Source of the DNA: JBEIDK01 sp040383485
GTDB lineage: Bacteria > Bacteroidota > Bacteroidia > UBA4408
Length of the DNA: 50,385 bases
Assembly (NCBI GenBank): GCA_040383485.1
Contig: JBEIDK010000007.1
Coordinates: forward strand, 1 to 50,385
Direction of reading: 5' to 3'
This document shows positions 28,349-37,251 of this stretch, piece after piece. The notes below the pieces were generated by a model that worked only from the letters and a program-made list of their open reading frames with translations, did not search any database and had not been told where the DNA came from. The stretch's first letter is position 1. Every line of letters begins with the position of its first letter. The position numbers were made by a program, and so were the translations under genes.

Positions 28349-29401
28349 TTATAGCCACTTCTTGCGCCTAAAGTAGGTGAATAAAAATAACACAGTTATT
28401 GCCATTACTATTAATACAATGTAATAACCATACTTAGAATGTAGTTCAGGCATATTGTCAAAATTCATTCCGTAAACACCAACAATAAAGGTAAGCGGTA
28501 TAAAAAAAGTTGAAATCACTGTTAATACCTTCATTACTTCATTCATTTTGTAACTAGTGGTACTTAAATATGACTCAACCATTTCAGATATTATTTCTCT
28601 ATAGTTATCTATACTTTCAGTAATTCTAACATGATGGTCAAGTAAATCGCGCATATATATTTGAGTAGAAGGTTTGAAAAATCTGTCATCATCTCTGCTC
28701 ATTAGCAAAATTAATTCACGCATCGGAGTGACAGATTTTCTCATAAATAACAATTCTCTTCTAGAATGATGTAATTTTTTTAATAATTCTGGAGAAGGCT
28801 CTTCTTGGATTTGTTTTTCAAAAAGTTCAATATGATTTTCAATCTTATCTAAAATAATAAAGTAAGAATCTACAACAGCATCAATTAAAGCATATGCTAA
28901 ATAATCTGCTCCTGATTTTCGCACCCTACCTTTTGATTGTCTTAATCTTTCTCTAATTGCATTGAATGGGTCACCTCCTTCAATTTCTTGAAATGTGATG
29001 ATATACTTTTCTGTAAGAATTATACTTAACTGTTCTGTTTTTAAAATATTATTTTCATAATAAAGAAGTTTTAGAAAGGCAACATTATAGTTGTCGTAAT
29101 CTTCAAATTTAGGGCGCTGGTCAACATTTACAATGTCTTCAAGTGTAAGATAATGGATGTTGAATTTTTTTCCAACTGCTTCAACAACTTCGTTATTATG
29201 AATCCCATTTACGTTAATCCATGTAAAACAAGAGTTCCTTTCGTCAATAAAAATCTCTTCGATAACTAATACACATTTTTCTTCAAAAATTTCCTCATTA
29301 AATCTTATTACTTCTATTTCTACATCTAATTTGCTCAATGCATTACTTACAATACTTCCCGGTGGTAAATAATATTGATTTTGACTTTTATTTTGAGACA
29401 T
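28349..29401 (-). CDS. corA: Magnesium/cobalt transporter CorA
   Basis: 350 aa. The long N-terminal cytoplasmic domain (about 1-285) includes TLEDIVNVDQRPKFEDYDNY, a family signature. Two C-terminal membrane helices follow, with the selectivity motif YGMN (G311-N313) between them and a basic KK end. CorA pentamers conduct Mg2+ (also Co2+/Ni2+) through the inner membrane. The gene starts 4 bp after the SGNH-hydrolase gene on the same strand, implying co-transcription, and converges on the T9SS gene across only 27 bp. Confidence 0.95.
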   Translation of the reverse strand: MSQNKSQNQYYLPPGSIVSNALSKLDVEIEVIRFNEEIFEEKCVLVIEEIFIDERNSCFTWINVNGIHNNEVVEAVGKKFNIHYLTLEDIVNVDQRPKFEDYDNYNVAFLKLLYYENNILKTEQLSIILTEKYIITFQEIEGGDPFNAIRERLRQSKGRVRKSGADYLAYALIDAVVDSYFIILDKIENHIELFEKQIQEEPSPELLKKLHHSRRELLFMRKSVTPMRELILLMSRDDDRFFKPSTQIYMRDLLDHHVRITESIDNYREIISEMVESYLSTTSYKMNEVMKVLTVISTFFIPLTFIVGVYGMNFDNMPELHSKYGYYIVLIVMAITVLFLFTYFRRKKWL

Positions 29402-29405
29402 TTTT

Positions 29406-30869
29406 TTAACTTTTTATTTTAGATTTTGAAATTTTTGAATTCAGCATCATTATTTCATTTTGCCAATTATCGTAACCTTTCATCAAAGACTTAAGCATCA
29501 TTTTTGAAACTAAATTAGCACCTCTAAAATTTAAGTGTGTATAGTCTTTATTTGCTAATGCTGTATCTGCTTCAACCCATTTAATCATTGAATTGTAGCC
29601 ACCCATATTTTCATATAAGTTCCAAAATGCAATATTATTTTCCTTTGCAATATTTTTTTGAATTTCAACCAATAAAGGCACACCAGGAATTGTTTCAAAT
29701 TTATCTTCAACCTTGTAACTCTTATCATTCACACTTACCAATAAAAATGCAGTGTTAGGAAAACATGATTTTAAATATTTTATTGTTTTAGACATGTTTC
29801 TTTTATACCAGTTATAATCTTCAGATTTTTCAGACACAACATTTAAGCCATAATGCAATATTATTAAATCATAATTTAAAAATTTATTAAAGTTTTTATA
29901 TGTTTCAGATTTGATTCTAGTAAGAGGAATTCCTGAATTACCTCTAAAAGCAAAATTATCTACTATTACTCCACTGTCACTCTCAAAACTCAAACCATAA
30001 TATGATTGTTTGTATTTATTATCAAACTTTAAATTTAATTTTTTAATTTTTTTTGAAAAACATAAAGTATCAACATTTAAATCATTTTCACAAGCAAGCT
30101 CACGTTTTATTCCATTAACTTCAACACTATTCTTGTTTTCACCTTTACCTGAAAATAGAATAACATTCTCAAAATTATTGAGGTGAAATTTATTTACAGC
30201 TTTATATTCAACGTATGTAGTAACGTTTTTTGTAACTGTATCATCATCTATTTTATGAGTAAATGAAAATCCTAGCAATCCTAAATTTTCGTTTTTTCTT
30301 GTAAAATCAGCAAAGCTATACGCATTCCAATTATCGGAAAACTTGTGAATTATGGTTTGTCTAAAACCTGCAGTAATACTGGTTATAGGCATCATGCCAA
30401 CTCCGTTACCTCCATATTTATTTTGGAAGTAGGCTCTTAAATCTTGAGTAATTAAATCACCTTCAATCATACTATCGCCAAAATATGCGATTCTTACTTT
30501 TTTTTTCTGTTTTTTTATTTGAAAAAGTGATTCGTAAAATTTAGTCATGTTTTGAATAGAATCATTAATAAAATCAATAATATCTAAACTATCATAATCA
30601 ACTACTAAACTTGTTTTGATATCTAATTTCAAGGGAGTAAACTTCACATTAACTGTTTCATTTTTTTTAGTGAAGAGTTGCTTTTTTACTAAGTCAGAAT
30701 ATAGTTTTGGCTTTTTTAATTTTAAAATACCAATAAAAAAATCTTTAGGAATAACCTCAACGATTAATAATATGATAAAACATAAAAGTAATAAGAAAAA
30801 TGGTTTTAGAGCTTTAATGGTGTGTTTCAAATGCTTTAGTTCTATTGTAAAAGTAAATTTCTTTTTCAA
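29406..30869 (-). CDS. Membrane-anchored SGNH/GDSL-like hydrolase or acyltransferase
   Basis: 487 aa. A single N-terminal membrane helix (FFLLLLCFIILLIVEVI, about 24-40) is followed by an extracytoplasmic SGNH domain. Block I is YFGDSMIEGD (Ser133), a GLN (HYGLNV) stands in the block III region, and block V is DYTHLN (D442, H445). Length and anchoring resemble enzymes that add or remove O-acetyl groups on cell-wall or exopolysaccharides, but no specific substrate can be named. The only start in frame before the hydrophobic helix is TTG at 30869; no in-frame ATG exists until residue ~108. Confidence 0.8.
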   Translation of the reverse strand: MKKKFTFTIELKHLKHTIKALKPFFLLLLCFIILLIVEVIPKDFFIGILKLKKPKLYSDLVKKQLFTKKNETVNVKFTPLKLDIKTSLVVDYDSLDIIDFINDSIQNMTKFYESLFQIKKQKKKVRIAYFGDSMIEGDLITQDLRAYFQNKYGGNGVGMMPITSITAGFRQTIIHKFSDNWNAYSFADFTRKNENLGLLGFSFTHKIDDDTVTKNVTTYVEYKAVNKFHLNNFENVILFSGKGENKNSVEVNGIKRELACENDLNVDTLCFSKKIKKLNLKFDNKYKQSYYGLSFESDSGVIVDNFAFRGNSGIPLTRIKSETYKNFNKFLNYDLIILHYGLNVVSEKSEDYNWYKRNMSKTIKYLKSCFPNTAFLLVSVNDKSYKVEDKFETIPGVPLLVEIQKNIAKENNIAFWNLYENMGGYNSMIKWVEADTALANKDYTHLNFRGANLVSKMMLKSLMKGYDNWQNEIMMLNSKISKSKIKS

Positions 30870-30906
30870 TTTAAAAACAATAATTTTGGAGAAATAATAG
30901 TTGAGA

Positions 30907-31791
30907 ATGTCAAGATTAGAAATATTGAAAACATATAAAATATATATTGGAGGCTCATTCCCCAGAACCGAAAGCGGAAGATTCTATCCCTTAAAAAACA
31001 AGGAAAATAAAGTTATCGCTAATATTTGTCTTTCGTCAAGAAAGGATTTTAGAAATGCTGTTGTAGCAGCACGTAATGCTTTTGCAGGGTGGAGTGGGAG
31101 AGCAGCTTTTAATCGTTCTCAAATATTGTATAGAATTGCCGAAATGCTTGAAACTCGCAAATCTCAATTTATTGATGAATTGCAATTGCAAGGCAGTACA
31201 TTAAAATCAGCAACTTCAGAAGTAGAACTCAGTATTGACAGGTTAGTTTATTATGCAGGATGGGCTGATAAGTATCAAGCATTATTCGGAACCATTAACC
31301 CAGTTGCTTCTTCGCATTTTAATTTTTCTGTTCCTGAACCTACAGGCGTTGTTTCAGTAATTTGTCCCGAAGAAAATTCTTTAATAGGTTTAATTAGTGC
31401 CATGGCTCCAATAATAGCTGGAGGCAATACTTGCATCATGTTAGCATCAGAGAATAAGCCACTTTGCTCTATCACTTTTGCAGAGGTATTGGCCACATCA
31501 GACTTGCCAGGAGGCGTTGTAAATATTCTTACAGGCAAAAGAACTGAACTAATATCGCATTTTAGCAATCACATGGATGTTAATGCAATTGTTTATTACG
31601 GAAACGATAATTCAGAAATAAAACTTATTCAAGAGCTTGCGTCACTAAATGTAAAAAGAGTATTTGTTCATACCAAGGCAAATTCAAGTGATGAGAATGC
31701 TCAAGGACCTTATCATATTTTAGACTTACAAGAAATAAAAACTACATGGCATCCTATTGAAAATATAGGAGTTGGTGGCGCTAAATATTAG
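30907..31791 (+). CDS. Truncated aldehyde dehydrogenase family protein (N-terminal half only)
   Basis: About 294 aa from ATG 30907 (an in-frame TTG lies 6 bases upstream). It shows the ALDH N-terminus (YIGGSFPRTESGRFYPL), NAFAGWSGR, and the coenzyme-binding region EPTGVVSVICPEEN and LPGGVVNILTG. ALDHs are about 480 aa; this protein stops before the part that would hold the ELGGK Glu and the catalytic Cys, yet ends with an orderly non-ALDH tail (HPIENIGVGGAKY). It is therefore probably a non-catalytic partner of a full-length ALDH, as in paired ALDH genes of some deoC-linked loci (inference). Its stop codon abuts that of tatD. Confidence 0.82.
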   Translation: MSRLEILKTYKIYIGGSFPRTESGRFYPLKNKENKVIANICLSSRKDFRNAVVAARNAFAGWSGRAAFNRSQILYRIAEMLETRKSQFIDELQLQGSTLKSATSEVELSIDRLVYYAGWADKYQALFGTINPVASSHFNFSVPEPTGVVSVICPEENSLIGLISAMAPIIAGGNTCIMLASENKPLCSITFAEVLATSDLPGGVVNILTGKRTELISHFSNHMDVNAIVYYGNDNSEIKLIQELASLNVKRVFVHTKANSSDENAQGPYHILDLQEIKTTWHPIENIGVGGAKY

Positions 31792-32580
31792 TTATATTCC
31801 GAAAACATGTTGCGCATTTTTGGTTGTAACCTCTGCTACTAATGCAGGCAAACAATGCTTAATTTCAGCTATCTTATATAGAACATGAGCAATATAACTT
31901 GATTCATTGCGCTTGCCACGAAATGGCACTGGCGTGAGGTAAGGTGAATCGGTTTCTAATACCAAATGCTCTAAATCAACCACTTCTAAAACCTTATCAA
32001 GACCTGAATTTTTATAGGTTACAACGCCACCTATTCCAAGCTTAAATCCTAACTTAATAATTTTGTTTGCCTGTTCAATACTACCGCTAAAACAATGAAA
32101 TATACCTTTAATAGAATTTCCTTCAATCCAATTTTTAAATTCATTTGAAGTAAGCAATTTATATATTTCATCAAAAGCTTCTCTGCAATGTATTACAATT
32201 GGAAGATTAAATTCAATAGCCCAGTGAATCTGTTTTTTAAAAACCAATTGTTGTATTTCTAATGTGGTTTTATCCCAATATAAATCAATACCTATTTCTC
32301 CAATGGCACTCCACTTTCTAATTCTAAGTTGTTCTTCAATAATTGATAATTCTGATTCAAAATTTTCTTGTTTTACGCTGCATGGATGCAGACCTATCAT
32401 GGCAAAGCAAATATTAGGATATTGTTTTTCCAAGTCTAACATCCATTGCATACAACTACTATCGATGTTGGGTAAGTAAAATTTTGTTACACCTTGTTGT
32501 AAGGCGCGTTGTATTACTTTTTCACAATCAGCATCAAACTCAGGTAAATAGAGGTGAGTATGTGTGTCAATGATATTCAA
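31792..32580 (-). CDS. TatD family metal-dependent hydrolase
   Basis: 262 aa amidohydrolase-fold enzyme of the TatD family (3'-5' DNase activity in characterised members). Metal-binding HxH is at H7/H9 (DTHTHLY), followed by GEIGIDLYWD, IVIHCREAFDE, KGIFHCFSG and the C-terminal LETDSPYLTP motif. The frame has no ATG near its start; a stop occurs 7 codons upstream of TTG at 32580, which gives MNIIDTHTH and fits the family's start exactly. So TTG is the likely start. Confidence 0.92.
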   Translation of the reverse strand: MNIIDTHTHLYLPEFDADCEKVIQRALQQGVTKFYLPNIDSSCMQWMLDLEKQYPNICFAMIGLHPCSVKQENFESELSIIEEQLRIRKWSAIGEIGIDLYWDKTTLEIQQLVFKKQIHWAIEFNLPIVIHCREAFDEIYKLLTSNEFKNWIEGNSIKGIFHCFSGSIEQANKIIKLGFKLGIGGVVTYKNSGLDKVLEVVDLEHLVLETDSPYLTPVPFRGKRNESSYIAHVLYKIAEIKHCLPALVAEVTTKNAQHVFGI

Positions 32581-32680
32581 TATTTCTTTAATTTTTTATA
32601 GAATATATATTAAACGAATCACTGCAAATCCGTTGATTCAAAAAAATGCTACAGATTTACTAATTATTAAAATAAATAAA

Positions 32681-33664
32681 TTAAACCTTACTTAATTCAT
32701 CCTTTAAATGAGTAATTATTGATATATCTGTGGCATCAACACTTTTTAAATCAGCAATTAAAACACTTATCCAATCACCTAAATGAATGGCATAAATTGC
32801 ACGTTGAATTGTACTCGTTCCTTTTGTTTTTATTTCAATAATGTTATTTGTAAACTTGCTAAATACGCTTTCACATATTTCTAAACGCTTTACATTACGA
32901 GGATAATCTGATTCATATCTCCAAATAACTACAACAATATTGTCATTTCTTTCCGTCCATGCTACCAGTTCATTATGATTCATTTCAGGTAAAACATGAT
33001 GCCAACACAGCATTTTAGAATTTTCATTTAACTGTTGTCTAAACCTAATACTGACACCTTCAGTAGAACCCAAAGAATAGATAACAGGCAGCTTATTCAA
33101 TAACTTTAGACTTAAAGCGTTTGCTTCTTGAATAATATTCTGTTCCTCGTTGTCAAGCAAAACAATACTTTTTCCAATTTCAGCTAATGCGTTTACATTA
33201 CAAACGCCAAAGTTTTCAAGTATATTAAATAGTTGAGTGATTGAATATCCAATGCAACTTCTCGGGGGCATGCCACCTGGAATAATTACACAATCTAAGT
33301 TATTTTTTATAGCCAATTCTTGCACCTTACCTCCAGAAGTTATACAAACGACCTTAGCATTTTTACTAATTGCTAACTCCATTACATTTACTGTTTCTTC
33401 AGTATTTCCGCTGTAAGAGCAAATGATAACTAAACTTGTTTCATTTACAAAAGCAGGAAGAAAATAATCTTTGGTAATACTTATTGGAAGTTTTGCTGAG
33501 TCTTCAATTAATTCCTTTACAATGGTTCCGCCTATGCCTGAACCACCTAAACCACTAATCAATACATTTTGTAATATATTATTTGGTTTTGTAAACTCCG
33601 CTGTTTTAGCAATATCAATTGCTTTTTGTAATTGTTTTGAAAAGTCTGCTACTAAATTTTTCAT
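32681..33664 (-). CDS. Bifunctional phosphoglucose/phosphomannose isomerase (SIS domain)
   Basis: 327 aa, matching the PGI/PMI group better known from archaea and some Bacteroidota. Two SIS subdomains are visible: SGLGGSGIGGTIVKE near residue 33 and CSYSGNTEETVNVME near 82; GGMPPRSCIGYS precedes the second half, which has PVIYSLGSTEG and the LPEMNHNELVAW motif of the catalytic site. The enzyme interconverts glucose-6-P or mannose-6-P and fructose-6-P. It lies 61 bp after lpxA on the same strand. Confidence 0.9.
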   Translation of the reverse strand: MKNLVADFSKQLQKAIDIAKTAEFTKPNNILQNVLISGLGGSGIGGTIVKELIEDSAKLPISITKDYFLPAFVNETSLVIICSYSGNTEETVNVMELAISKNAKVVCITSGGKVQELAIKNNLDCVIIPGGMPPRSCIGYSITQLFNILENFGVCNVNALAEIGKSIVLLDNEEQNIIQEANALSLKLLNKLPVIYSLGSTEGVSIRFRQQLNENSKMLCWHHVLPEMNHNELVAWTERNDNIVVVIWRYESDYPRNVKRLEICESVFSKFTNNIIEIKTKGTSTIQRAIYAIHLGDWISVLIADLKSVDATDISIITHLKDELSKV

Positions 33665-33725
33665 CTATTCTAGTTTTGTTCTAATACCATTTTCAAATAA
33701 TGGATTTTATTTATTAAATAACATA

Positions 33726-34502
33726 TTAAAAAGTGCCTCGCATTATGCCATTCACACTATCACGTATAAAATTTACAATTATATTTTTTTCTGGAATATT
33801 TGGAGCTTCTAATTCAACAATATTTATTGCATTTGTTACATTAAAACCTTTAACGTAAATAGTTCTATAAATATCTTCTATCATCAGAATTGATTCATTG
33901 CTAAATCCTCTGCGTCTCAATCCAACTGAATTTATTCCAACATATGAAAGCGGTTCTCGTGCAGCTTTTACAAAAGGAGGTACGTTTTTACGCACCATAC
34001 TGCCGCCTGTAACAAAACTATGAGAGCCAATTTTCACAAACTGTTGAACAGCTACTAAACCTTCTAAAATAGCATAATCTTCAATAGTTACATGACCTGC
34101 TAAATTTACACAATTAGCTAGGATTATATTATCACCAAGTTCACAATCATGAGCAATGTGAACATATGCCATCAATAAACAATGATTACCAACACGTGTT
34201 GCATGCTTATCATTCGTTCCTTTGTTAATGGTCACATATTCTCTAATGGTAGTGTTATTACCTATTTCAGCTGTTGTATTTTCACCATTATATTTTAAAT
34301 CCTGAGGTATAGCAGAAATAACAGCGCCTGGAAATATTCTACAATTCGAACCTATTCTTGCACCATCCATTATTGTAACATTTGGACCAATCCAGGTACC
34401 TTCGCCTATTACAACATCTTCAGCAATGGTTGTGAATGGTTCTATTGTAACATTCGCATCAATTTTAGCGTTTGGATGCACATAGGCAAGATTACTAATC
34501 AT
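33726..34502 (-). CDS. lpxA: UDP-N-acetylglucosamine acyltransferase LpxA
   Basis: 258 aa left-handed beta-helix enzyme that starts lipid A synthesis by acylating UDP-GlcNAc. The hexapeptide repeats (VTIEPFTTIAEDVVIGEGT) fill the first ~190 residues, followed by the helical C-terminal domain. Key motifs are present: AISAIPQDLKY, and catalytic His115 in AYVHIAHDC (equivalent to E. coli His125). In many genomes lpxA sits with lpxC/fabZ/lpxD; here it is followed instead by the SIS isomerase, so the lipid A genes are dispersed. Confidence 0.95.
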   Translation of the reverse strand: MISNLAYVHPNAKIDANVTIEPFTTIAEDVVIGEGTWIGPNVTIMDGARIGSNCRIFPGAVISAIPQDLKYNGENTTAEIGNNTTIREYVTINKGTNDKHATRVGNHCLLMAYVHIAHDCELGDNIILANCVNLAGHVTIEDYAILEGLVAVQQFVKIGSHSFVTGGSMVRKNVPPFVKAAREPLSYVGINSVGLRRRGFSNESILMIEDIYRTIYVKGFNVTNAINIVELEAPNIPEKNIIVNFIRDSVNGIMRGTF

Positions 34503-34583
34503 TATATAAAGTTTTTGTGCTAAAGTATTTTTTTTTAAGATAGATATAACGTTAACTTTAAAAAGAAATAAACATAATAAAGT

Positions 34584-35072
34584 TTATTTATTCAATAGGT
34601 CTTCTGCGGTAAACATTAAAGGTAGAATTTCTTTAATACTGTCAATTTCATAAACCTTTCCTGTTTCACCCATCATTAGAAGTTTAATATTACTCTTGAA
34701 TTTACTTTCATATTCTGCAAGTACTTGCCTACATGAACCGCAAGGGGAAACGGGCTTATCAATTAAAAAATGATTCGAATGAGCTACAACAGCAATTTTC
34801 TTAACAACCAAGTTTGGATGCATTGCTGATGCTGAAAAAATTGCAACCCTTTCAGCGCATATTCCACTAGGATATGCTGCATTTTCCTGATTGTTTCCAA
34901 CACATATCTCACCATTATCCATTCTTATTGCAGCACCTACATAAAAGTTAGAATATGGTGCATAGGCATCTTTTGAAATTTTATGTGCTGCATTCATTAG
35001 TTCTAAATCTTCATGATTTAAATCTTCAATGCTCTCGTAAACTTTTATATTTGTTGTAAGTGTAAAATTCAA
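34584..35072 (-). CDS. cdd: Cytidine deaminase
   Basis: 162 aa zinc-dependent pyrimidine salvage enzyme (cytidine/deoxycytidine to uridine). The zinc and catalytic motifs are C72-A-E74 in GICAERVAIF and PCGSC (C111, C114). The substrate loop AYAPYSNFYVGAA is also visible. No ATG precedes this domain in frame except Met26, which would cut off residues normally present; TTG at 35072 is the probable start. Confidence 0.95.
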   Translation of the reverse strand: MNFTLTTNIKVYESIEDLNHEDLELMNAAHKISKDAYAPYSNFYVGAAIRMDNGEICVGNNQENAAYPSGICAERVAIFSASAMHPNLVVKKIAVVAHSNHFLIDKPVSPCGSCRQVLAEYESKFKSNIKLLMMGETGKVYEIDSIKEILPLMFTAEDLLNK

Positions 35073-35162
35073 AGTCTTAAATTTATAAGTCTGCGAAGGT
35101 ATTAATTTATAGTTATTTCATTTCAATTTCTCTTTTACCATTAAAATGAAAAAAACTAAATT

Positions 35163-35197
35163 AAAAAAAGCCACCAATTAAAATTAGTAGCTTTTTT
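35163..35197 (-). terminator. Terminator after the T9SS gene at 35217
   Basis: On the minus strand the arms AAAAAAGCTACTAATT and AATTGGTGGCTTTTTT pair fully when two G-U pairs are allowed, and a T run follows. On the plus strand the same positions would be C-A mismatches, so the hairpin is built for minus-strand RNA. Confidence 0.85.
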
Positions 35198-35216
35198 AAT
35201 ATTTTTTAATTCTAAA

Positions 35217-36245
35217 TTATTCGATTACAAATTTTTGAGTGTATTGTTGGGTTGAAGTTTGCAAACTTAAAAAGTAAATGCCTTTACTATATTCATTTGT
35301 ATTGATTTTTTTTGTAAAGCTCCCTTTCGATACATTTGATATGTAATCAGAATCTATAACTTTTCCATAGGCATCAATAATGTTTAATCTTACATCTTCT
35401 ACTTTTCTCAAATTTAAACAAACTGCAATCTCTCCCGTATTGGTAGGGTTTGGAAATAATTTCAATTCCTTATTTAGACCAAATTTTTCTTGAAGGTTAG
35501 CATTTATCTGGTTATTTATTTGATAGAAATATGACGACCCTCCTAATGAATCAGGGGCAATACTCTCAGAAATTACAAGTAATGGACCTTTAACACTTGG
35601 ATGATACCACTCAAAAGATTCAGTTGTATCAGTATAAGTGCTGGTTTGACCTACAAAAGTAATAGTTGTTGTTACTACAACCATAATTCTTCTTCTTAAA
35701 GTATTTATGTAGCTACCTATAGGCAAAATAAGCGTTCCACTGGCATCGCAATTAGAAACAATGCTGCCAGAAATCGTTCCATTAACTGGAAAGCCAAAGT
35801 CATATAACATTGTACCACTAAAATTATCATTATAAGAAGAATTATAAGTCATAGGGAAACCTAATATCTTCTGTGAATTAGAAAAGTTTACCATACTGCT
35901 TGAATCTGCTACACCTAGATTAGATAATTCACTACCATTTGACAGATAATAAGTAAAGAAACCACTACCGTCATACATAGCAAGATTTGAACCTGGAAAT
36001 GAAGATAAAAAAGGTGTTGATGAAGGAGTGACATAAGTATTGATTATAGTATCTGAAAAATTATTTAATGAAGAAAAATTCCAAGTAACATTCTGACCAC
36101 TTGGTCCTTCTTGCAATTGTATTGTATCTCCATACATAATATGGGTATCGCCTGCAACGAAACTAACAGAGTTATTAATTGTTTGCCCAAATACTAATGC
36201 AGTATTGCAAATAAATAAAAAAGAGAAAAGTTTGTTATGCTTCAT
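35217..36245 (-). CDS. T9SS type A sorting-domain protein
   Basis: 342 aa exported protein. The signal peptide is KLFSFLFICNTALVFG. The mature part is Ser/Asn/Thr-rich beta structure with no recognised domain (starts around GDTHIMYGDTIQLQEG, containing NVTWNFSSL). The last ~75 residues are a T9SS type A sorting domain (LKLFPNPTNTGEIAV, then YSKGIYFLSL). Surface location is expected; activity unknown. It is divergent from the tRNA cluster and followed by its own terminator. Confidence 0.9.
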   Translation of the reverse strand: MKHNKLFSFLFICNTALVFGQTINNSVSFVAGDTHIMYGDTIQLQEGPSGQNVTWNFSSLNNFSDTIINTYVTPSSTPFLSSFPGSNLAMYDGSGFFTYYLSNGSELSNLGVADSSSMVNFSNSQKILGFPMTYNSSYNDNFSGTMLYDFGFPVNGTISGSIVSNCDASGTLILPIGSYINTLRRRIMVVVTTTITFVGQTSTYTDTTESFEWYHPSVKGPLLVISESIAPDSLGGSSYFYQINNQINANLQEKFGLNKELKLFPNPTNTGEIAVCLNLRKVEDVRLNIIDAYGKVIDSDYISNVSKGSFTKKINTNEYSKGIYFLSLQTSTQQYTQKFVIE

Positions 36246-36497
36246 AATATTTAAAATAAAAATTCATACAAATGAAAAATGTTTAACACATTGAGTAGAG
36301 TATTATGTAGTTAAAATTTATTATTCAATGTTAAATACCAAATAAAAAAAATCCTTACGAATTGTCAAATACTCGCATCTACTATGTTAAGAAATAAAAT
36401 TAAATGACATCAGCAATTTAATAATAATTTATTGCCCTGAAATTTAGCTAGTTATATTAATAAAGATTTTAATTTGTTCAAAAAAACAAACATTAGA
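36246..36497. other. Divergent intergenic region before the tRNA cluster
   Basis: AT-rich spacer between the T9SS gene and the tRNA promoter. I see no gene or hairpin in it; promoter elements for the T9SS gene must lie here but none stands out. Confidence 0.5.
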
Positions 36498-36527
36498 TTT
36501 GTAAAATAAAAAACTTTACTACTTTTG
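36498..36527 (+). promoter_or_regulatory. Consensus Bacteroidota promoter of the tRNA/tuf cluster
   Basis: TTTG at 36498-36501 and TACTTTTG (TAnnTTTG) at 36520-36527 are separated by 18 bp, close to the ideal ~19. Transcription would begin near 36534, about 35 nt before tRNA-Thr. It is the clearest promoter in the window. Confidence 0.8.
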
Positions 36528-36569
36528 CAGTCCTTTTTAAAAAACTACGTTCTTAAAATAGGAAAATTT

Positions 36570-36643
36570 GCCGATGTAGCTCAGTTGGCCAGAGCAGCTG
36601 ATTTGTAATCAGCTGGTCGGGGGTTCGAATCCCTCCATCGGCT
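36570..36643 (+). tRNA. tRNA-Thr (anticodon TGT)
   Basis: 74 nt cloverleaf: acceptor GCCGATG / CATCGGC, anticodon stem GCTGA / TCAGC with loop TTTGTAA, T-loop TTCGAAT. CCA is not encoded. Confidence 0.97.
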
Positions 36644-36687
36644 CAAATTTTTTAGTTCTTTGTTATATTTATTTTAACAAGGGTTGA

Positions 36688-36770
36688 GGGGAGATACCAG
36701 AGTGGCCAAATGGGACAGACTGTAAATCTGTTGCTTAATTGCTTCGAAGGTTCGAATCCTTCTCTCCCCA
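36688..36770 (+). tRNA. tRNA-Tyr (anticodon GTA)
   Basis: 83 nt, acceptor GGGGAGA / TCTCCCC, anticodon loop CTGTAAA, long class II variable arm (TGCTTAATTGCTTC) as expected for bacterial tRNA-Tyr, T-loop TTCGAAT. Confidence 0.97.
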
Positions 36771-36898
36771 CTTTAAAGATTAATTCCACTTCGCATTAAA
36801 TTGCTTCCACAATTTATCGAAGAGCAAAAAATCTACCTCAAAAAGTAATTAAATTAGGTACGTTACATACTTTAAATTTAATTACTATAAAGAGATAA

Positions 36899-36971
36899 GC
36901 GGAAGTAGCTCATTTGGTAGAGCGTCAGCCTTCCAAGCTGAGGGTGGCCGGTTCGAGCCCGGTCTTCCGCT
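36899..36971 (+). tRNA. tRNA-Gly (anticodon TCC)
   Basis: 73 nt, acceptor GCGGAAG / CTTCCGC, anticodon stem TCAGC / GCTGA with loop CTTCCAA, T-arm GCCGG TTCGAGC CCGGT. Confidence 0.97.
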
Positions 36972-36978
36972 CTTTTTT

Positions 36979-37038
36979 AAGGATTTTTCTATAATGAAAA
37001 ATTCTTAGCTTAGATAGCCCGATGTTCTAACGAACATC
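36979..37038 (+). other. Two hairpins in the tRNA-Gly/tRNA-Thr spacer
   Basis: Hairpin 1 (36979-37006) has an 11-bp stem AAGGATTTTTC / GAAAAATTCTT with one G-U and a 6-nt loop; hairpin 2 (37021-37038) is a perfect GATGTTC / GAACATC stem with a TAAC loop. Neither is followed by a T run, so they look like spacer or processing structures, not terminators. Confidence 0.6.
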
Positions 37039-37042
37039 AAAA

Positions 37043-37114
37043 GCTGTTGTAGCTCAGTGGTAGAGTACTTCCTTGGTAAGGAAGAGGTCACGGGTTCAAT
37101 CCCCGTCAACAGCT
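37043..37114 (+). tRNA. tRNA-Thr (anticodon GGT)
   Basis: 72 nt, acceptor GCTGTTG / CAACAGC, anticodon stem CTTCC / GGAAG with loop TTGGTAA, T-loop TTCAATC. Second threonine isoacceptor in the cluster, directly upstream of tuf. Confidence 0.97.
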
Positions 37115-37251
37115 CAAACGATAGAAAAAATACAATAAAGTAGCCTAACGCTAAATAAATAAAGAGAAAAACAATTTTATGTTTTTTTCATTTTGAAATT
37201 AAAAAGTTAACTAGAATAATAAATTATTAATAACAAATAAAATAAAACAAA

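Noticed and set aside
37021..37038. Hairpin as an intrinsic terminator before tRNA-Thr
   Set aside because: No T run follows and a tRNA gene starts 5 bp later.
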